Source: Sphingomonadaceae bacterium
GTDB taxonomy: Bacteria; Pseudomonadota; Alphaproteobacteria; Sphingomonadales; Sphingomonadaceae
Length of the DNA stretch: 57,184 nucleotides
Direction: 5' to 3'
Assembly: GCA_947453945.1 (NCBI GenBank)
Contig: CANGJB010000018.1
Coordinates: forward strand, 1 to 57,184
The notes under the pieces are model-generated. The model was not told where the DNA came from. It worked only from the letters and a program-made list of their open reading frames with translations, and did no database searches. Shown here in pieces: positions 8,623 through 16,712 of this stretch. Within the stretch, counting starts at the first letter, position 1. Every line of letters begins with the position of its first letter. Both the position numbers and the translations under genes were made by a program.

Positions 8623-9801
8623 CTAGCCTGCGAGCGACTTGCCGTAGATCACGTATTCCTTGTTGACCTTGCTGTCGATGGCATCGGCAATCGCCACCAT
8701 CCCCTGATTATCATCGAGGATCCAACCGATTTCCCCGCGCGAGGAGCCGTAGCGCGTCACCGAATTGCGGCGGATATACTCGATCATCATGAAGGCGAGC
8801 TGGCTGGCAAGGCGCGAAGACTGGAGCCGTTTGCGCACCCCCATCAGCGGCACGCGCATCGTGCGCACGCGCGGATTACGCAGCCACAGGAGGAGCTTGG
8901 CCCAGTTGAACGGAAACAGTGATCCGCCCATGGGTTTGAGCACTTCGTTGAGATCGGGCAGCGTCATCATGAAAGCCACCGGCTCGCCGTCGTACTCGGC
9001 GACCATGATGAGATCCTCGCGCACGATCGGTTTGAACTTCTTGCCTGCGTAGGCGATCTCGGTGTCGGTGAAGGGCACGAAGCCCCAGTTGTCGGACCAG
9101 GCATCGTTGAGGATGTCGAGGATCAGCTTGGCCTCGGCATCGAACTTGCTCTTTTCCACGCCGCGGATGCGGATGCGGGGGTTCTTCTCGCCCGAAGCGA
9201 CAATGCGCTGGATGAGCGGGGGGAATTCGGTGGTGATATCAAGCTCGTAAGTGAGCAGCGACTTCGCCGGCGTGTAACCCATGCCCTCGATATAAGGGGG
9301 ATAGCGCTTGCTCTGGTGGCCCATCATCACCGTGGGCGATTGTTCGAAGCCGCGCACGAGCTGGCCCGGTTCCTCCCAGATCGACATCGAGATGGGCGCA
9401 AGCACGCGGTCCATGCCCTTTTCGCGCAGCCAGTCCTCGGCGCGGGCGATCAGCGCGCGGGCAACCGCTTCGTCTTCCGCTTCGAGCAGGCCCCAGTTGC
9501 CCGTGCCCGGGCCCATGCCCTGCTGCGGGTCCATTGCGGTGGCCAGCTTGTCGATATGCGCCGAGATGCGCCCTACGACCACTGCGCCGCGGCGGGCTAG
9601 AAACAGCTGCACGTCGGCATGTTCGAAGAACGGGTTCTTGCCCGGCGTGATCAGTTCGATGGCTTCCATGCGCAGCGGCGGCACCCATGCCGGGTCAGAC
9701 GCGTTGATGCGGTAGGCGAGGTCCACAAAGGCAGTGCGATCGGCCTTGCCGGAAACCGGGGTGATGCTTACTTCGCCGCTAGTGTCTGGAGTTCCGGCCA
9801 C
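8623..9801 (-). CDS. GNAT-like N-acetyltransferase-related protein, alphaproteobacterial family
   Basis: This 392-residue protein belongs to a conserved family seen in sphingomonads and other alphaproteobacteria, usually labelled N-acetyltransferase or, wrongly in my view, dATP pyrophosphohydrolase. It looks like two GNAT-like halves: residues about 1-165 (with GRISAHIDKL and AEDWLREKGMDRVLAP) and about 190-390 (DLIMVAEYDGEPVAFMMTL). Short repeated aromatic motifs such as DPAWVPPLR and SDNWGFVPF recur. Substrate is unknown. The GTG at 9801 was chosen because AAAGG sits 7 bases upstream and the product starts near the family N-terminus; an in-frame ATG at 9906 would add 35 atypical residues. 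It is divergent from the desaturase gene. Confidence 0.65.
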   Translation of the reverse strand: MAGTPDTSGEVSITPVSGKADRTAFVDLAYRINASDPAWVPPLRMEAIELITPGKNPFFEHADVQLFLARRGAVVVGRISAHIDKLATAMDPQQGMGPGTGNWGLLEAEDEAVARALIARAEDWLREKGMDRVLAPISMSIWEEPGQLVRGFEQSPTVMMGHQSKRYPPYIEGMGYTPAKSLLTYELDITTEFPPLIQRIVASGEKNPRIRIRGVEKSKFDAEAKLILDILNDAWSDNWGFVPFTDTEIAYAGKKFKPIVREDLIMVAEYDGEPVAFMMTLPDLNEVLKPMGGSLFPFNWAKLLLWLRNPRVRTMRVPLMGVRKRLQSSRLASQLAFMMIEYIRRNSVTRYGSSRGEIGWILDDNQGMVAIADAIDSKVNKEYVIYGKSLAG

Positions 9802-9920
9802 GATCTTGCCTTTGTTTGGAAGTATTCGAAAAAAGATGATGGGCCTGCCTGCGTTGGCCCGGGCCGGCTTGTCAAGCCGGACGCCGCGCAGGAAGCCTTG
9901 GGTCAATCAGGAATAATCGC

Positions 9921-11027
9921 ATGCTCGCCTCACCCTCTCTCGAAACGACCGCTGTGCCCGATCCGCTGGTGGCGCGCGCTGCGCCCGGAGAAGCGGCGAT
10001 TCTGGCGCGCACTCCCGACGACAAGGCCATGCTGCGCGCTGCGGTCGAACTGACCCGCGATCTGGCCGAGGCCAAGCCGTCGGTGTTCTGGCCCGATATG
10101 CTCGCCTCGGCGCTGACAGGTTATGCCGCGCTTGCCGGGGTGATCCTCACGGACAATGCGTGGGTCGCGGCGGCTTTGGGCGTGATTTCGGCGCTGGCGC
10201 TCTACCGCGCGCTGCTGTTCATCCATGAACTTTCGCATATCCACAAGGATGCGCTGCCCGGTTTCCGCCTTGGCTGGAATCTGCTGGTGGGCATGCCGCT
10301 GCTCACGCCATCATTCATGTATGAAGGTACACATACGCTGCACCATGCACGCACCCGCTATGGCACGGCGGAGGACCCCGAATATCTGCCGCTGGCGCTG
10401 ATGAAGCCGTGGTCCTTGCCGCTGTTCCTGCTGACCGCGCTGCTGCTGCCGGTGGCGCTGCTGGTGCGTTCGGCCGTGCTGGTGCCGCTGGGCGCGCTGG
10501 TGCCGCCGGTGCGCCGGCTGGTGTGGGCGCGCGCTTCGGCGCTGGCGATAAACCCCGCGTTCCGCCGCCGCCCGCCTGAAGGCGATTTCGCGCGGATGGT
10601 GTTCTGGCAGGAAGCCGGCGCTTCGGCCTGGGCGTGGTTCGTGCTCGGCTGGTCGGCAACACATAGCTGGCGGCCGCTGCTCATCAGCGTTGCGGTGATC
10701 GCTTTCGGCGCGGTGCTCAACCAGGCGCGCACGCTGGTTGCGCACCTGTGGGAGAACGAGGGCGAGGCGATGACGGTGACGGGGCAGTACCTTGATTCAG
10801 TCAATGTGCCGCCGCCGGGCTGGATCACCGCACTCTGGGCGCCGGTGGGCCTGCGCTATCATGCGCTGCACCACTTGCTGCCCAGCGTGCCTTATCATGC
10901 GCTGGGTGAGGCGCATCGGAGGCTGGCTGCCGAACTGGGGCTGGGTTCGACTTATGCCCGGTCTAGCTATACCGGGCTGTTCCCACTGCTTGGCCGGCTG
11001 GTGCGCAGCACCATGACCGCGCGCTAG
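9921..11027 (+). CDS. Membrane fatty acid desaturase family protein
   Basis: Three histidine clusters of the di-iron membrane desaturase/hydroxylase family are present: HELSH (residues 102-106), HTLHH (138-142) and HALHH (314-318). Between them are four hydrophobic stretches (about 62-100, 118-132, 165-195, 233-266). Such enzymes use O2 and electrons from ferredoxin or a cytochrome to introduce double bonds or hydroxyls into acyl chains at the inner membrane. Substrate (acyl lipid, sphingolipid or carotenoid-like) cannot be decided. The N-terminal 50 residues are soluble and Ala/Asp-rich. Its 3' end overlaps the TauE-like gene on the other strand by 4 bases. Confidence 0.85.
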   Translation: MLASPSLETTAVPDPLVARAAPGEAAILARTPDDKAMLRAAVELTRDLAEAKPSVFWPDMLASALTGYAALAGVILTDNAWVAAALGVISALALYRALLFIHELSHIHKDALPGFRLGWNLLVGMPLLTPSFMYEGTHTLHHARTRYGTAEDPEYLPLALMKPWSLPLFLLTALLLPVALLVRSAVLVPLGALVPPVRRLVWARASALAINPAFRRRPPEGDFARMVFWQEAGASAWAWFVLGWSATHSWRPLLISVAVIAFGAVLNQARTLVAHLWENEGEAMTVTGQYLDSVNVPPPGWITALWAPVGLRYHALHHLLPSVPYHALGEAHRRLAAELGLGSTYARSSYTGLFPLLGRLVRSTMTAR

Positions 11028-11800
11028 CGCATCACCGCGACATAGATCCCGACCGCAATGACGAGCACGGCAAAGCCGCGTTCGACCAGGCCGCGCCGCG
11101 CCGCAAGGTATCGTGCACCGGCAAGCCCCAGTGCGGCTCCGCCAAGGCCGCCGGCAACGAGCAGCGCGACAAGCGGCCAGGCGACGAGGCCCGAGGCGGC
11201 GTAGGAGGTCGCGGTCGTTGCCCCCAACGCAGCCACGACGACCAGCGATGTGCCTGTGGCGTTGCGCATCGGCATGGCCGTCGCTGCGATCAGGCCGGGC
11301 ACGATCAGGAATCCGCCGCCGATCCCGAAGAACCCCGCCAGCAGCCCGGTGCCAAAGCCGATGGGGATGAGGCGCGGGAGCAGCTCTCCCGCGCTGGTTC
11401 GGGTAAGGCGCACGTCGCCCCGTTCCTCGCCCCGGCGCGGGCGCAACATGGTGAGGCCGACGCCAATCATGAGGAGGCCGAAGAGCAGCAGCAGGCGCCT
11501 GCCATCCAGCGCCTTGCCCGCTTCAGCCCCGATCGCAGCGCCGATCACGCCCGAGAGCGCAAAGACCCCGGCACAGCGCCATTTGACCGTGCCCGCGCGG
11601 GCATGGCCGGCAAGGCTGACGAGCGCGTTGAGCGTGACCGCGACCGCGCTGGTTCCCACTGCTGCATGGGCTGAGCCCACGCCGACGCCGTAGACGAGCA
11701 GCGGGGTCATCAAAATTGATCCCCCCGCGCCGAGCCCGGCGAGGATCAGGCCGATCAACCCGCCACTGCCCAGCGCTGCAAGGATCATGGCCAGTGGCAT
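11024..11800 (-). CDS. TauE/SafE family sulfite/sulfur anion exporter
   Basis: A 258-residue polytopic protein with two homologous halves, each opening with a small-residue-rich helix: GGLIGLILAGLGAGGSIL near the N-terminus and GLLAGFFGIGGGFLIVPGL after residue 150. That is the TauE/SafE (DUF81) pattern. The family moves sulfite, sulfoacetate or related anions out of the cytoplasm. It starts 4 bases after the rhodanese stop, so it is almost certainly co-transcribed with bigR and the rhodanese gene. In that context the inferred job is export of sulfite or thiosulfate made by persulfide oxidation. Confidence 0.88.
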   Translation of the reverse strand: MPLAMILAALGSGGLIGLILAGLGAGGSILMTPLLVYGVGVGSAHAAVGTSAVAVTLNALVSLAGHARAGTVKWRCAGVFALSGVIGAAIGAEAGKALDGRRLLLLFGLLMIGVGLTMLRPRRGEERGDVRLTRTSAGELLPRLIPIGFGTGLLAGFFGIGGGFLIVPGLIAATAMPMRNATGTSLVVVAALGATTATSYAASGLVAWPLVALLVAGGLGGAALGLAGARYLAARRGLVERGFAVLVIAVGIYVAVMR

Positions 11801-11804
11801 GGAA

Positions 11805-12329
11805 TCAGGCCGCCGCGCGCTTGTTCCACGGCATCACGGCGGGCAGCCGGGCCATGCCGCACCAGCCGGTGATCCCGGCAAATACCAGGCCCGCGCCGAC
11901 AAAGGCAGAAAGCCCGAGGAAGGCGGGCTGGATGAGCAGGCCCAGAACCACGCCCAGCACGACCAGCGCTCCTGCGGTGATCTGCACTTGCCGCATGATC
12001 TCGAGCGGGGCCTTGCGGTTCTCCGCCACAGGCAAGCCCGCCGCGCGCCAGGCATCGAGCCCGCCTTCCAGCAGATAGGCCGGGCAATCGCTCGCCGCTG
12101 CCAGTTGTGCGGAATTGGCGCTGGTGCGCATGCCGCTGCGGCAGTGATAGACCACGGCCGGGGCATCGCCGACGCGGCCCAGCGCATCCAGCGGGCGGTT
12201 CTCTGCACCGGGGATGCTGGCGCGGGCGTGTTCGTCGCGCGCACGGATATCAACCAGCTTTGCACCGCCCGAAATCAGGCGGCGGGCCTCGGCGGGTGTG
12301 ATGGTGGGCAGGGGCGTTGACGGGGTCAT
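11805..12329 (-). CDS. Membrane-anchored rhodanese (YgaP-like, rhodanese + DUF2892)
   Basis: Residues about 10-105 form a rhodanese domain with the active-site loop YHCRSGMRT, where the cysteine carries the persulfide. Residues about 118-165 hold two hydrophobic helices ending in CGMARLPAVMPWN, the DUF2892 signature of YgaP-like membrane rhodaneses. It transfers sulfane sulfur, for example between glutathione persulfide, thiosulfate and cyanide/thiol acceptors. The ATG at 12329 has AAGGA nine bases upstream, overlapping the bigR stop. A further in-frame start at 12350 would lie inside bigR. Context: bigR-rhodanese-tauE unit facing the blh dioxygenase gene. Confidence 0.9.
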   Translation of the reverse strand: MTPSTPLPTITPAEARRLISGGAKLVDIRARDEHARASIPGAENRPLDALGRVGDAPAVVYHCRSGMRTSANSAQLAAASDCPAYLLEGGLDAWRAAGLPVAENRKAPLEIMRQVQITAGALVVLGVVLGLLIQPAFLGLSAFVGAGLVFAGITGWCGMARLPAVMPWNKRAAA

Positions 12330-12334
12330 GGCGG

Positions 12335-12655
12335 TCAGTCCTTCGCGCAATAGAGCTGATAGAGCGTGGCGAGCAGGGTCTCGATCCGGGGATCGGCAAT
12401 CCGGTAGCGCAGCACTTGCGCATCGCGGGTGAAAGTCACGAGGCCTTCCTCGCGCATCAGCGCCAGATGCTGTGAAAGCGCCGATTGCGAGAGGCTGACA
12501 CGCGCAGCGAGTTCACCAACGCGGGCTTCGCCCTGTTCGACCAAGGTGCACAGCACCATGAGCCGGCGCGGGTGGGCCAGGCTGCGCATGATCGCGGCGA
12601 CCGCCGTTGCATTGGCCTCGAACGACGCAAGGTCGAGGGGAGGATGGATTGTCAT
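12335..12655 (-). CDS. bigR: ArsR-family persulfide-sensing repressor (BigR/SqrR-like)
   Basis: The 106-residue product is an ArsR winged helix-turn-helix repressor: recognition region SLSQSALSQHLALMREEGLV, wing TFTRDAQVLRYRI. It has exactly two cysteines at the positions used by BigR, SqrR and YgaV: C36 in VLCTLVEQGE and C103 near the C-terminus in LYCAKD. In characterised members these form a tetrasulfide or disulfide bridge on exposure to reactive sulfur species and release the operator. The neighbours (rhodanese, TauE, blh) match known BigR targets. A perfect AT-rich palindrome lies just upstream. AAGG stands six bases before the ATG. Confidence 0.92.
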   Translation of the reverse strand: MTIHPPLDLASFEANATAVAAIMRSLAHPRRLMVLCTLVEQGEARVGELAARVSLSQSALSQHLALMREEGLVTFTRDAQVLRYRIADPRIETLLATLYQLYCAKD

Positions 12656-12673
12656 GGCAGCCTTATATCAGGG

Positions 12674-12690
12674 ATTGCTAATTTAGCAAT
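12674..12690. promoter_or_regulatory. Perfect 17-bp palindrome, probable BigR operator
   Basis: ATTGCTAA-T-TTAGCAAT is an 8+1+8 perfect palindrome midway between the divergent bigR (starts 12655) and blh (starts 12723) genes, in a short AT-rich island. Its position would block both promoters. ArsR-family repressors bind such dyads; the assignment to BigR is inference from position and symmetry. Confidence 0.75.
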
Positions 12691-12722
12691 ATCTAATATA
12701 AAGGGCGCGAAAGGACTTCCCG

Positions 12723-13616
12723 ATGACTGACCTGCCCGCAATTCTGGCGTTCTTTGATGAGCCGACCAACACGGCGAGCTATCTTGTGGCTGACCGGGCG
12801 ACCGGTACTGCGGCGGTGATCGATCCGGTGCTGGATTACGATCCGGCCTCGGCGCGGATCGGCTCAGGCTCGGTCGAGGCGATCCTTGCGGCAGCAGAGG
12901 CGCACGGGTGGCGTATCGCGATGGTGCTGGAAACCCATGCTCATGCCGATCACCTTACAGGCGCCAAGCTCATCGCTGCGCGCACCGGGGCGCGGATCGG
13001 CATCGGCGCTCATATCACCGCTGTGCAGGCCGTCTTCGCGCCGATGTTCGGGGCCGATGACCTGCAGCCGGGTGGCGCGGACTTTGACCGCTTGTTGCAG
13101 GATGGTGAGATGATCCCGCTGGGCAATCTCGCCTTCACCGTGATGCATACGCCGGGCCACACCGAGGCCTGCGTCAGTTACAGGATCGCCGATGCCGTCT
13201 TTGTCGGCGATACGCTGTTCATGCCGGACTATGGCACCGCACGGTGCGATTTTCCCGGCGGCGATGCCCATGCGCTCCACCGCTCGATCCGCCGCTTGCT
13301 CGCCTTGCCGGAGGAGACGCGGATGTTCCTGTGCCACGATTACAAAGGGCCGGGGCGGACGCACTTCGTGTGGGAGACGAGCGTCGGCGCACAGCGGCGC
13401 GCCAATGTGCAAGCGCATGACGGGATCGACGAGGCGGCCTTCGTCGCGATGCGGCGTGCGCGCGATGCGGGTCTGGCTCCGCCCAAGCTGCTGCTGCCTT
13501 CGATCCAGGTGAATATCCGCGGCGGACGGATGCCGCCGGGCGATGGCGGGATGGGCCCTGCGCTGCGCCTGCCGCTGCGAGCGGACGATTCGATGGCGGC
13601 TACTCTTCTGTCCTGA
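12723..13616 (+). CDS. blh: Persulfide dioxygenase-type metallo-beta-lactamase protein (Blh)
   Basis: The metal-binding motif THAHADH (about residue 77), the second histidine region HTPGHTEACVSY (about residue 142) and GDTLF (about residue 160) define an ETHE1/Blh-type metallo-beta-lactamase fold. ETHE1-like enzymes oxidise glutathione persulfide to sulfite with a mononuclear iron. At 297 residues it is longer than ETHE1 (about 240), as Blh proteins are; here the extra C-terminal region (VGAQRRANVQAHDGIDEAAF onward) is typical. AAGGA precedes the ATG by seven bases. Divergent from bigR; its 3' end overlaps lptG by 17 bases on the opposite strand. Confidence 0.9.
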   Translation: MTDLPAILAFFDEPTNTASYLVADRATGTAAVIDPVLDYDPASARIGSGSVEAILAAAEAHGWRIAMVLETHAHADHLTGAKLIAARTGARIGIGAHITAVQAVFAPMFGADDLQPGGADFDRLLQDGEMIPLGNLAFTVMHTPGHTEACVSYRIADAVFVGDTLFMPDYGTARCDFPGGDAHALHRSIRRLLALPEETRMFLCHDYKGPGRTHFVWETSVGAQRRANVQAHDGIDEAAFVAMRRARDAGLAPPKLLLPSIQVNIRGGRMPPGDGGMGPALRLPLRADDSMAATLLS

Positions 13617-14700
13617 CCAGCACCGTTTCCCCGATCATCAGGAACAGGAAGAACGGCGCCCAGGCGGCGAGCAGCGGCGGGTAGCCGCCGAAGTTACCCA
13701 TGGCGAGCGCGGCATTGTCGACCACGAAGTAGGCAAAGCCCAGCGCCATGCCGATCACCGCGCGGACGAACAGCATGCCCGACCGCGCAAGGCCGAAAGC
13801 GGCAACCGCGCCGAGCAATGGCATAAGCAGCGCCGAAAGCGGGCCGGAAAGCTTGTGCCACCATTTTCCTTCCAGCTCGCTCGTGCGGTAGCCGGCCCCC
13901 CGGATCGCGGCGATGGATTGCGAAAGCCGGCCGATCGATTCTCCGTCGGCATCGGCCTTGCGTATCACGACTTGCGCAGGATGGACGCTTTTGGCGAAGA
14001 TCTGGTCCGCGCCGTAGGTCAGGCGGCGGGCGCTTTGCACATCGAAGCCTGAGGGGCGGCTGAAATGCCAGCCCGGCCGCGCAAAGGTGGCCTCGGGCGC
14101 GCGCACGATTTCCGTTACCATCCCGGCAGAATCGCGGCGATACCAGCTGACATCGGTCATGCGGGTCTGCTCGCCGATGCCTTCGACCGAGCGCGCGAAC
14201 AGGAGGTTGCCCCCGTCCTGCAGCCAGACGTTGGTCTTCACCGCACTGTCGCGCGGGATTGGCCCGTAATCGACTGCCTGCCACGCCTTGAGCATGGCGG
14301 AAGAGCGCACCACCACGCGTTCGTTGAACGCGAAGGTGACCAGCGAAGTCACCGCTGCCACGAGGAACAGCGGCGCCAGCACCTGGTGCGCGGAAAGCCC
14401 GGCCGCCTTGAGTGCGATCACCTCGCTGTTCTGGTTGAGCGTCATCAGCGTGATGATCGTGGCGAGCAGCACCGAATAGGGCAGGAAACGGCTGATCAGC
14501 TGGGGCACGCGCAGGCCCGCATAGGTGAGGAGTTCGCCCTGCCCGTTGCCGGGCGCGGCAAGGATCCGGCCACTTTCGCTGAGCAGATCGAGCATCTGCA
14601 GCACCAGCACAAGCATCAACATCACGGCCACGATGCGCACCGCGAACATGCGGGCGATATAGACCGTGACCGTGCGCGAGGGGAAGAAATCAAGCTGCAT
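13600..14700 (-). CDS. lptG: LPS export ABC transporter permease
   Basis: A 366-residue YjgP/YjgQ-family protein: two N-terminal helices (about 15-35, 60-85), one more near 100-125, a large periplasmic beta-jellyroll domain (about 130-265) and three C-terminal helices. LptG pairs with LptF and the LptB ATPase to extract LPS from the inner membrane and pass it to LptC and LptA. It starts inside the end of lptF (11-base overlap), so the two are translationally coupled. The LptG assignment follows from gene order and the N-terminus MQLDFFPSRTVTVYIARMF. Confidence 0.92.
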   Translation of the reverse strand: MQLDFFPSRTVTVYIARMFAVRIVAVMLMLVLVLQMLDLLSESGRILAAPGNGQGELLTYAGLRVPQLISRFLPYSVLLATIITLMTLNQNSEVIALKAAGLSAHQVLAPLFLVAAVTSLVTFAFNERVVVRSSAMLKAWQAVDYGPIPRDSAVKTNVWLQDGGNLLFARSVEGIGEQTRMTDVSWYRRDSAGMVTEIVRAPEATFARPGWHFSRPSGFDVQSARRLTYGADQIFAKSVHPAQVVIRKADADGESIGRLSQSIAAIRGAGYRTSELEGKWWHKLSGPLSALLMPLLGAVAAFGLARSGMLFVRAVIGMALGFAYFVVDNAALAMGNFGGYPPLLAAWAPFFLFLMIGETVLVRTEE

Positions 14701-15937
14701 CGACAGCTCCCGTTACTTCGGCCCCCGATGCCTTTGCAGAGCCCGGCTGGCGAGTGGCGAACAGCTTCATCACGGAGCGCGAGATCTTGGCGAAAGCGGT
14801 TTCCAGCCCGCCGATCGGCTGGCCGCCCGGCACATAGGCCAGACGCCAATACATCGCCACGATCAGCGCGGCAAAGAGCGCGAAAGGCCCCCACAGGGCG
14901 AGCGTCGGATCGATCCGGCCGAGGCTGGAGACATCCTGCCCGTATTCATTGACCTTGTGGTAGGCGACCACCATCATGATCGACACGAACACACCGAGCG
15001 CCGAGCTGGAGCGTTTGGGCGGCACTGCCAGCGCCACCGCAAGGAGCGGCAGGAGGAACATCATCGCCACTTCAACGAGGCGGTAGTTGAGGCTGGCGAT
15101 GCTCTGATAGCGGGCGGCCTGGCTGGAATCCTTGCTCCAGCCGATGCGCAGCAGCTCGGGCAGGAAGTATTCGCGGTCCCGCTCGCCGCGGCTGCGGAAC
15201 TGCTCGATCTTGGGCAGGTCGATCGGCAGGTCATGCGTGGCGAAAGTCAGCACACGGGGGGAATTGATGCCGGGGCCGTCCTGCACGATCTGGCCTTCGG
15301 ACAGGCGCAGGATCACCGTGTCCGGGTTTTCCTTGTTGGCGAAGAACTGCCCCTCGCGCGCCGAGATCACGAGCACCTGCCCGTCCTTCGAGGCGATTCG
15401 CGCGAAAATCCCGCGCAAGTCCCGCCCATCGTCGCGGCTGGCATCAACGCGCAGCGCGGTGCGGTCCTGCAGCGTGTTGAACTCACCCACCTTGATCGAT
15501 GCGCCGAGCGCGCCTGAGCGCAGATCGAACTGGAGCTGCTCGTAATAATAGCGCGAAAGCGGCTGGAGATAGCCGACAATCAGCAGGTTGAGCGCCGCCA
15601 GCGCCAGCGTGAAGAGATAGGGCACGCGCAGCAGGCGGGTGTAGGAGAGGCCGACCGCGCGCATCACGTCCAGTTCGGACGACGTGGCGAGGCGGCGGAA
15701 CGCGAGCAGGATGCCCAGCATCAGCCCCAGAGGAATCGCAAGGCTGGCATATTCAGGCAGGAGATTGGCCAGCATCTTGAACACGACGCTGACCGGCCCG
15801 CCTTCTGTCGCCACGAAATCGAACAGCTTGAGCATCTTGTCGAGCACGAGCAGCGACGCGGCGATCACGAAGACCGCGCACATCGGCACGAACACGAGCC
15901 GTGCAATGTATCTGTCGGTGGCGTTAAGGAAGGGCAA
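14690..15937 (-). CDS. lptF: LPS export ABC transporter permease
   Basis: A 415-residue YjgP/YjgQ permease that opens with DRYIARLVFVPMCAVF and has the same three-helix, jellyroll, three-helix layout as LptG; the ATPase coupling region ATSSELDVMRAVGLS is clear at about residue 85. The start at 15937 is TTG with no strong ribosome-binding site, so the true start may lie a few codons away. A C-terminal tail rich in Ala/Gly (about 25 residues) extends past the last helix and contains the lptG start. lptB and lptC are not in the window. Confidence 0.9.
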   Translation of the reverse strand: MPFLNATDRYIARLVFVPMCAVFVIAASLLVLDKMLKLFDFVATEGGPVSVVFKMLANLLPEYASLAIPLGLMLGILLAFRRLATSSELDVMRAVGLSYTRLLRVPYLFTLALAALNLLIVGYLQPLSRYYYEQLQFDLRSGALGASIKVGEFNTLQDRTALRVDASRDDGRDLRGIFARIASKDGQVLVISAREGQFFANKENPDTVILRLSEGQIVQDGPGINSPRVLTFATHDLPIDLPKIEQFRSRGERDREYFLPELLRIGWSKDSSQAARYQSIASLNYRLVEVAMMFLLPLLAVALAVPPKRSSSALGVFVSIMMVVAYHKVNEYGQDVSSLGRIDPTLALWGPFALFAALIVAMYWRLAYVPGGQPIGGLETAFAKISRSVMKLFATRQPGSAKASGAEVTGAVDAA

Positions 15938-16046
15938 TGGCTGGGCGGCTCGCTGGTCCGGAAGGAAGTCTTCGGTTAGCCCGGTTCACAGGCCGGCGGA
16001 AGACGAAAACGCCCCTAACCTGAGCAGTACTCGAGGCAGTCGCCAG

Positions 16047-16481
16047 TTACGCCTTTTCGAGCGTGCACTGGAGCGGGTGCTGGTTCTGCTTGGCAAAATC
16101 CATCACCTGATTCACCTTGGTCTCAGCGATCTCGTAAGGGAAGATCCCGCATACGCCGACGCCCTTCTGGTGGACATGGAGCATGACGCGCGTCGCCTGC
16201 TCCAGATCCATGTGGAAGAAGCGCTTGAGGACCATGACGACGAATTCCATCGGCGTGTAATCGTCGTTGAGCATCAGCACCTTGAACATGCTGGGCTTCT
16301 TGGGCCGGGTCCGGGTCTTGGTGGCAATGCCGACCTGATCGTCCCCGTCATTGCCGCCGCCGGGGCCCTTGGGCTCGTCATCGCCTGCGGCGCGCACGGC
16401 CATTTCAGCAGCGCACGCGGCTGTGCGCGGCGCATATGCGGCAGTGCCCTCGGGGGCGCCGGGGTTGGCGTTCATGTTCAT
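16047..16481 (-). CDS. clpS: ATP-dependent Clp protease adaptor
   Basis: The C-terminal 85 residues are a canonical ClpS core: [20 protein letters not shown], then [20 protein letters not shown]. ClpS binds substrates with bulky hydrophobic N-termini and delivers them to ClpAP. The N-terminal extension is long and disordered-looking (Asn, Gly, Pro, Ala, then basic [12 protein letters not shown]). Start choice is uncertain: the ATG at 16481 gives 144 residues, the ATG at 16403 gives 118 and is nearer the usual length. The frame remains open further upstream through the tandem-repeat region. clpA, its usual partner, is not adjacent; the upstream gene is the phasin. Confidence 0.9.
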   Translation of the reverse strand: MNMNANPGAPEGTAAYAPRTAACAAEMAVRAAGDDEPKGPGGGNDGDDQVGIATKTRTRPKKPSMFKVLMLNDDYTPMEFVVMVLKRFFHMDLEQATRVMLHVHQKGVGVCGIFPYEIAETKVNQVMDFAKQNQHPLQCTLEKA

Positions 16482-16587
16482 GGCGTGTGAGCAATATCGC
16501 ATTGCAGGCCCGCCCGTACAAGAGGCGGGGTAACACTTGGCCTCAAAGTACCGCGATCGGACCGCATTTTTCCTTTGCCGCCGGGCA

Positions 16588-16635
16588 ATGCACAAGAAAA
16601 TGGGCGCACAAGAAAACGGGCGCACAAGAAAACGG
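16588..16635. repeat. Three tandem 16-bp repeats
   Basis: Units at 16588-16603, 16604-16619 and 16620-16635 share GCGCACAAGAAAACGG; the second and third are identical and the first differs at three positions. They lie between clpS and the phasin gene and abut the phasin terminator hairpin, each carrying one A4 tract (T4 on the transcribed minus strand). Confidence 0.85.
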
Positions 16636-16661
16636 GCCGGGCAGGAGATCCTGCGCGGCCC
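16629..16661 (-). terminator. Probable rho-independent terminator of the phasin gene
   Basis: GGGCC (16634-16638) and GCAGGA (16641-16646) pair with TCCTGC (16649-16654) and GGCCC (16657-16661), with a GA loop and 2-base internal mismatches. On the minus strand the stem is followed by CGTTTTCTTG, a short T-run. It sits 50 bases after the phasin stop. Confidence 0.7.
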
Positions 16662-16712
16662 GCTTCTTGATCCGAGGTCCGCCCGCGCCGAAGCGCCGGC
16701 GGAGTGCGCCAA

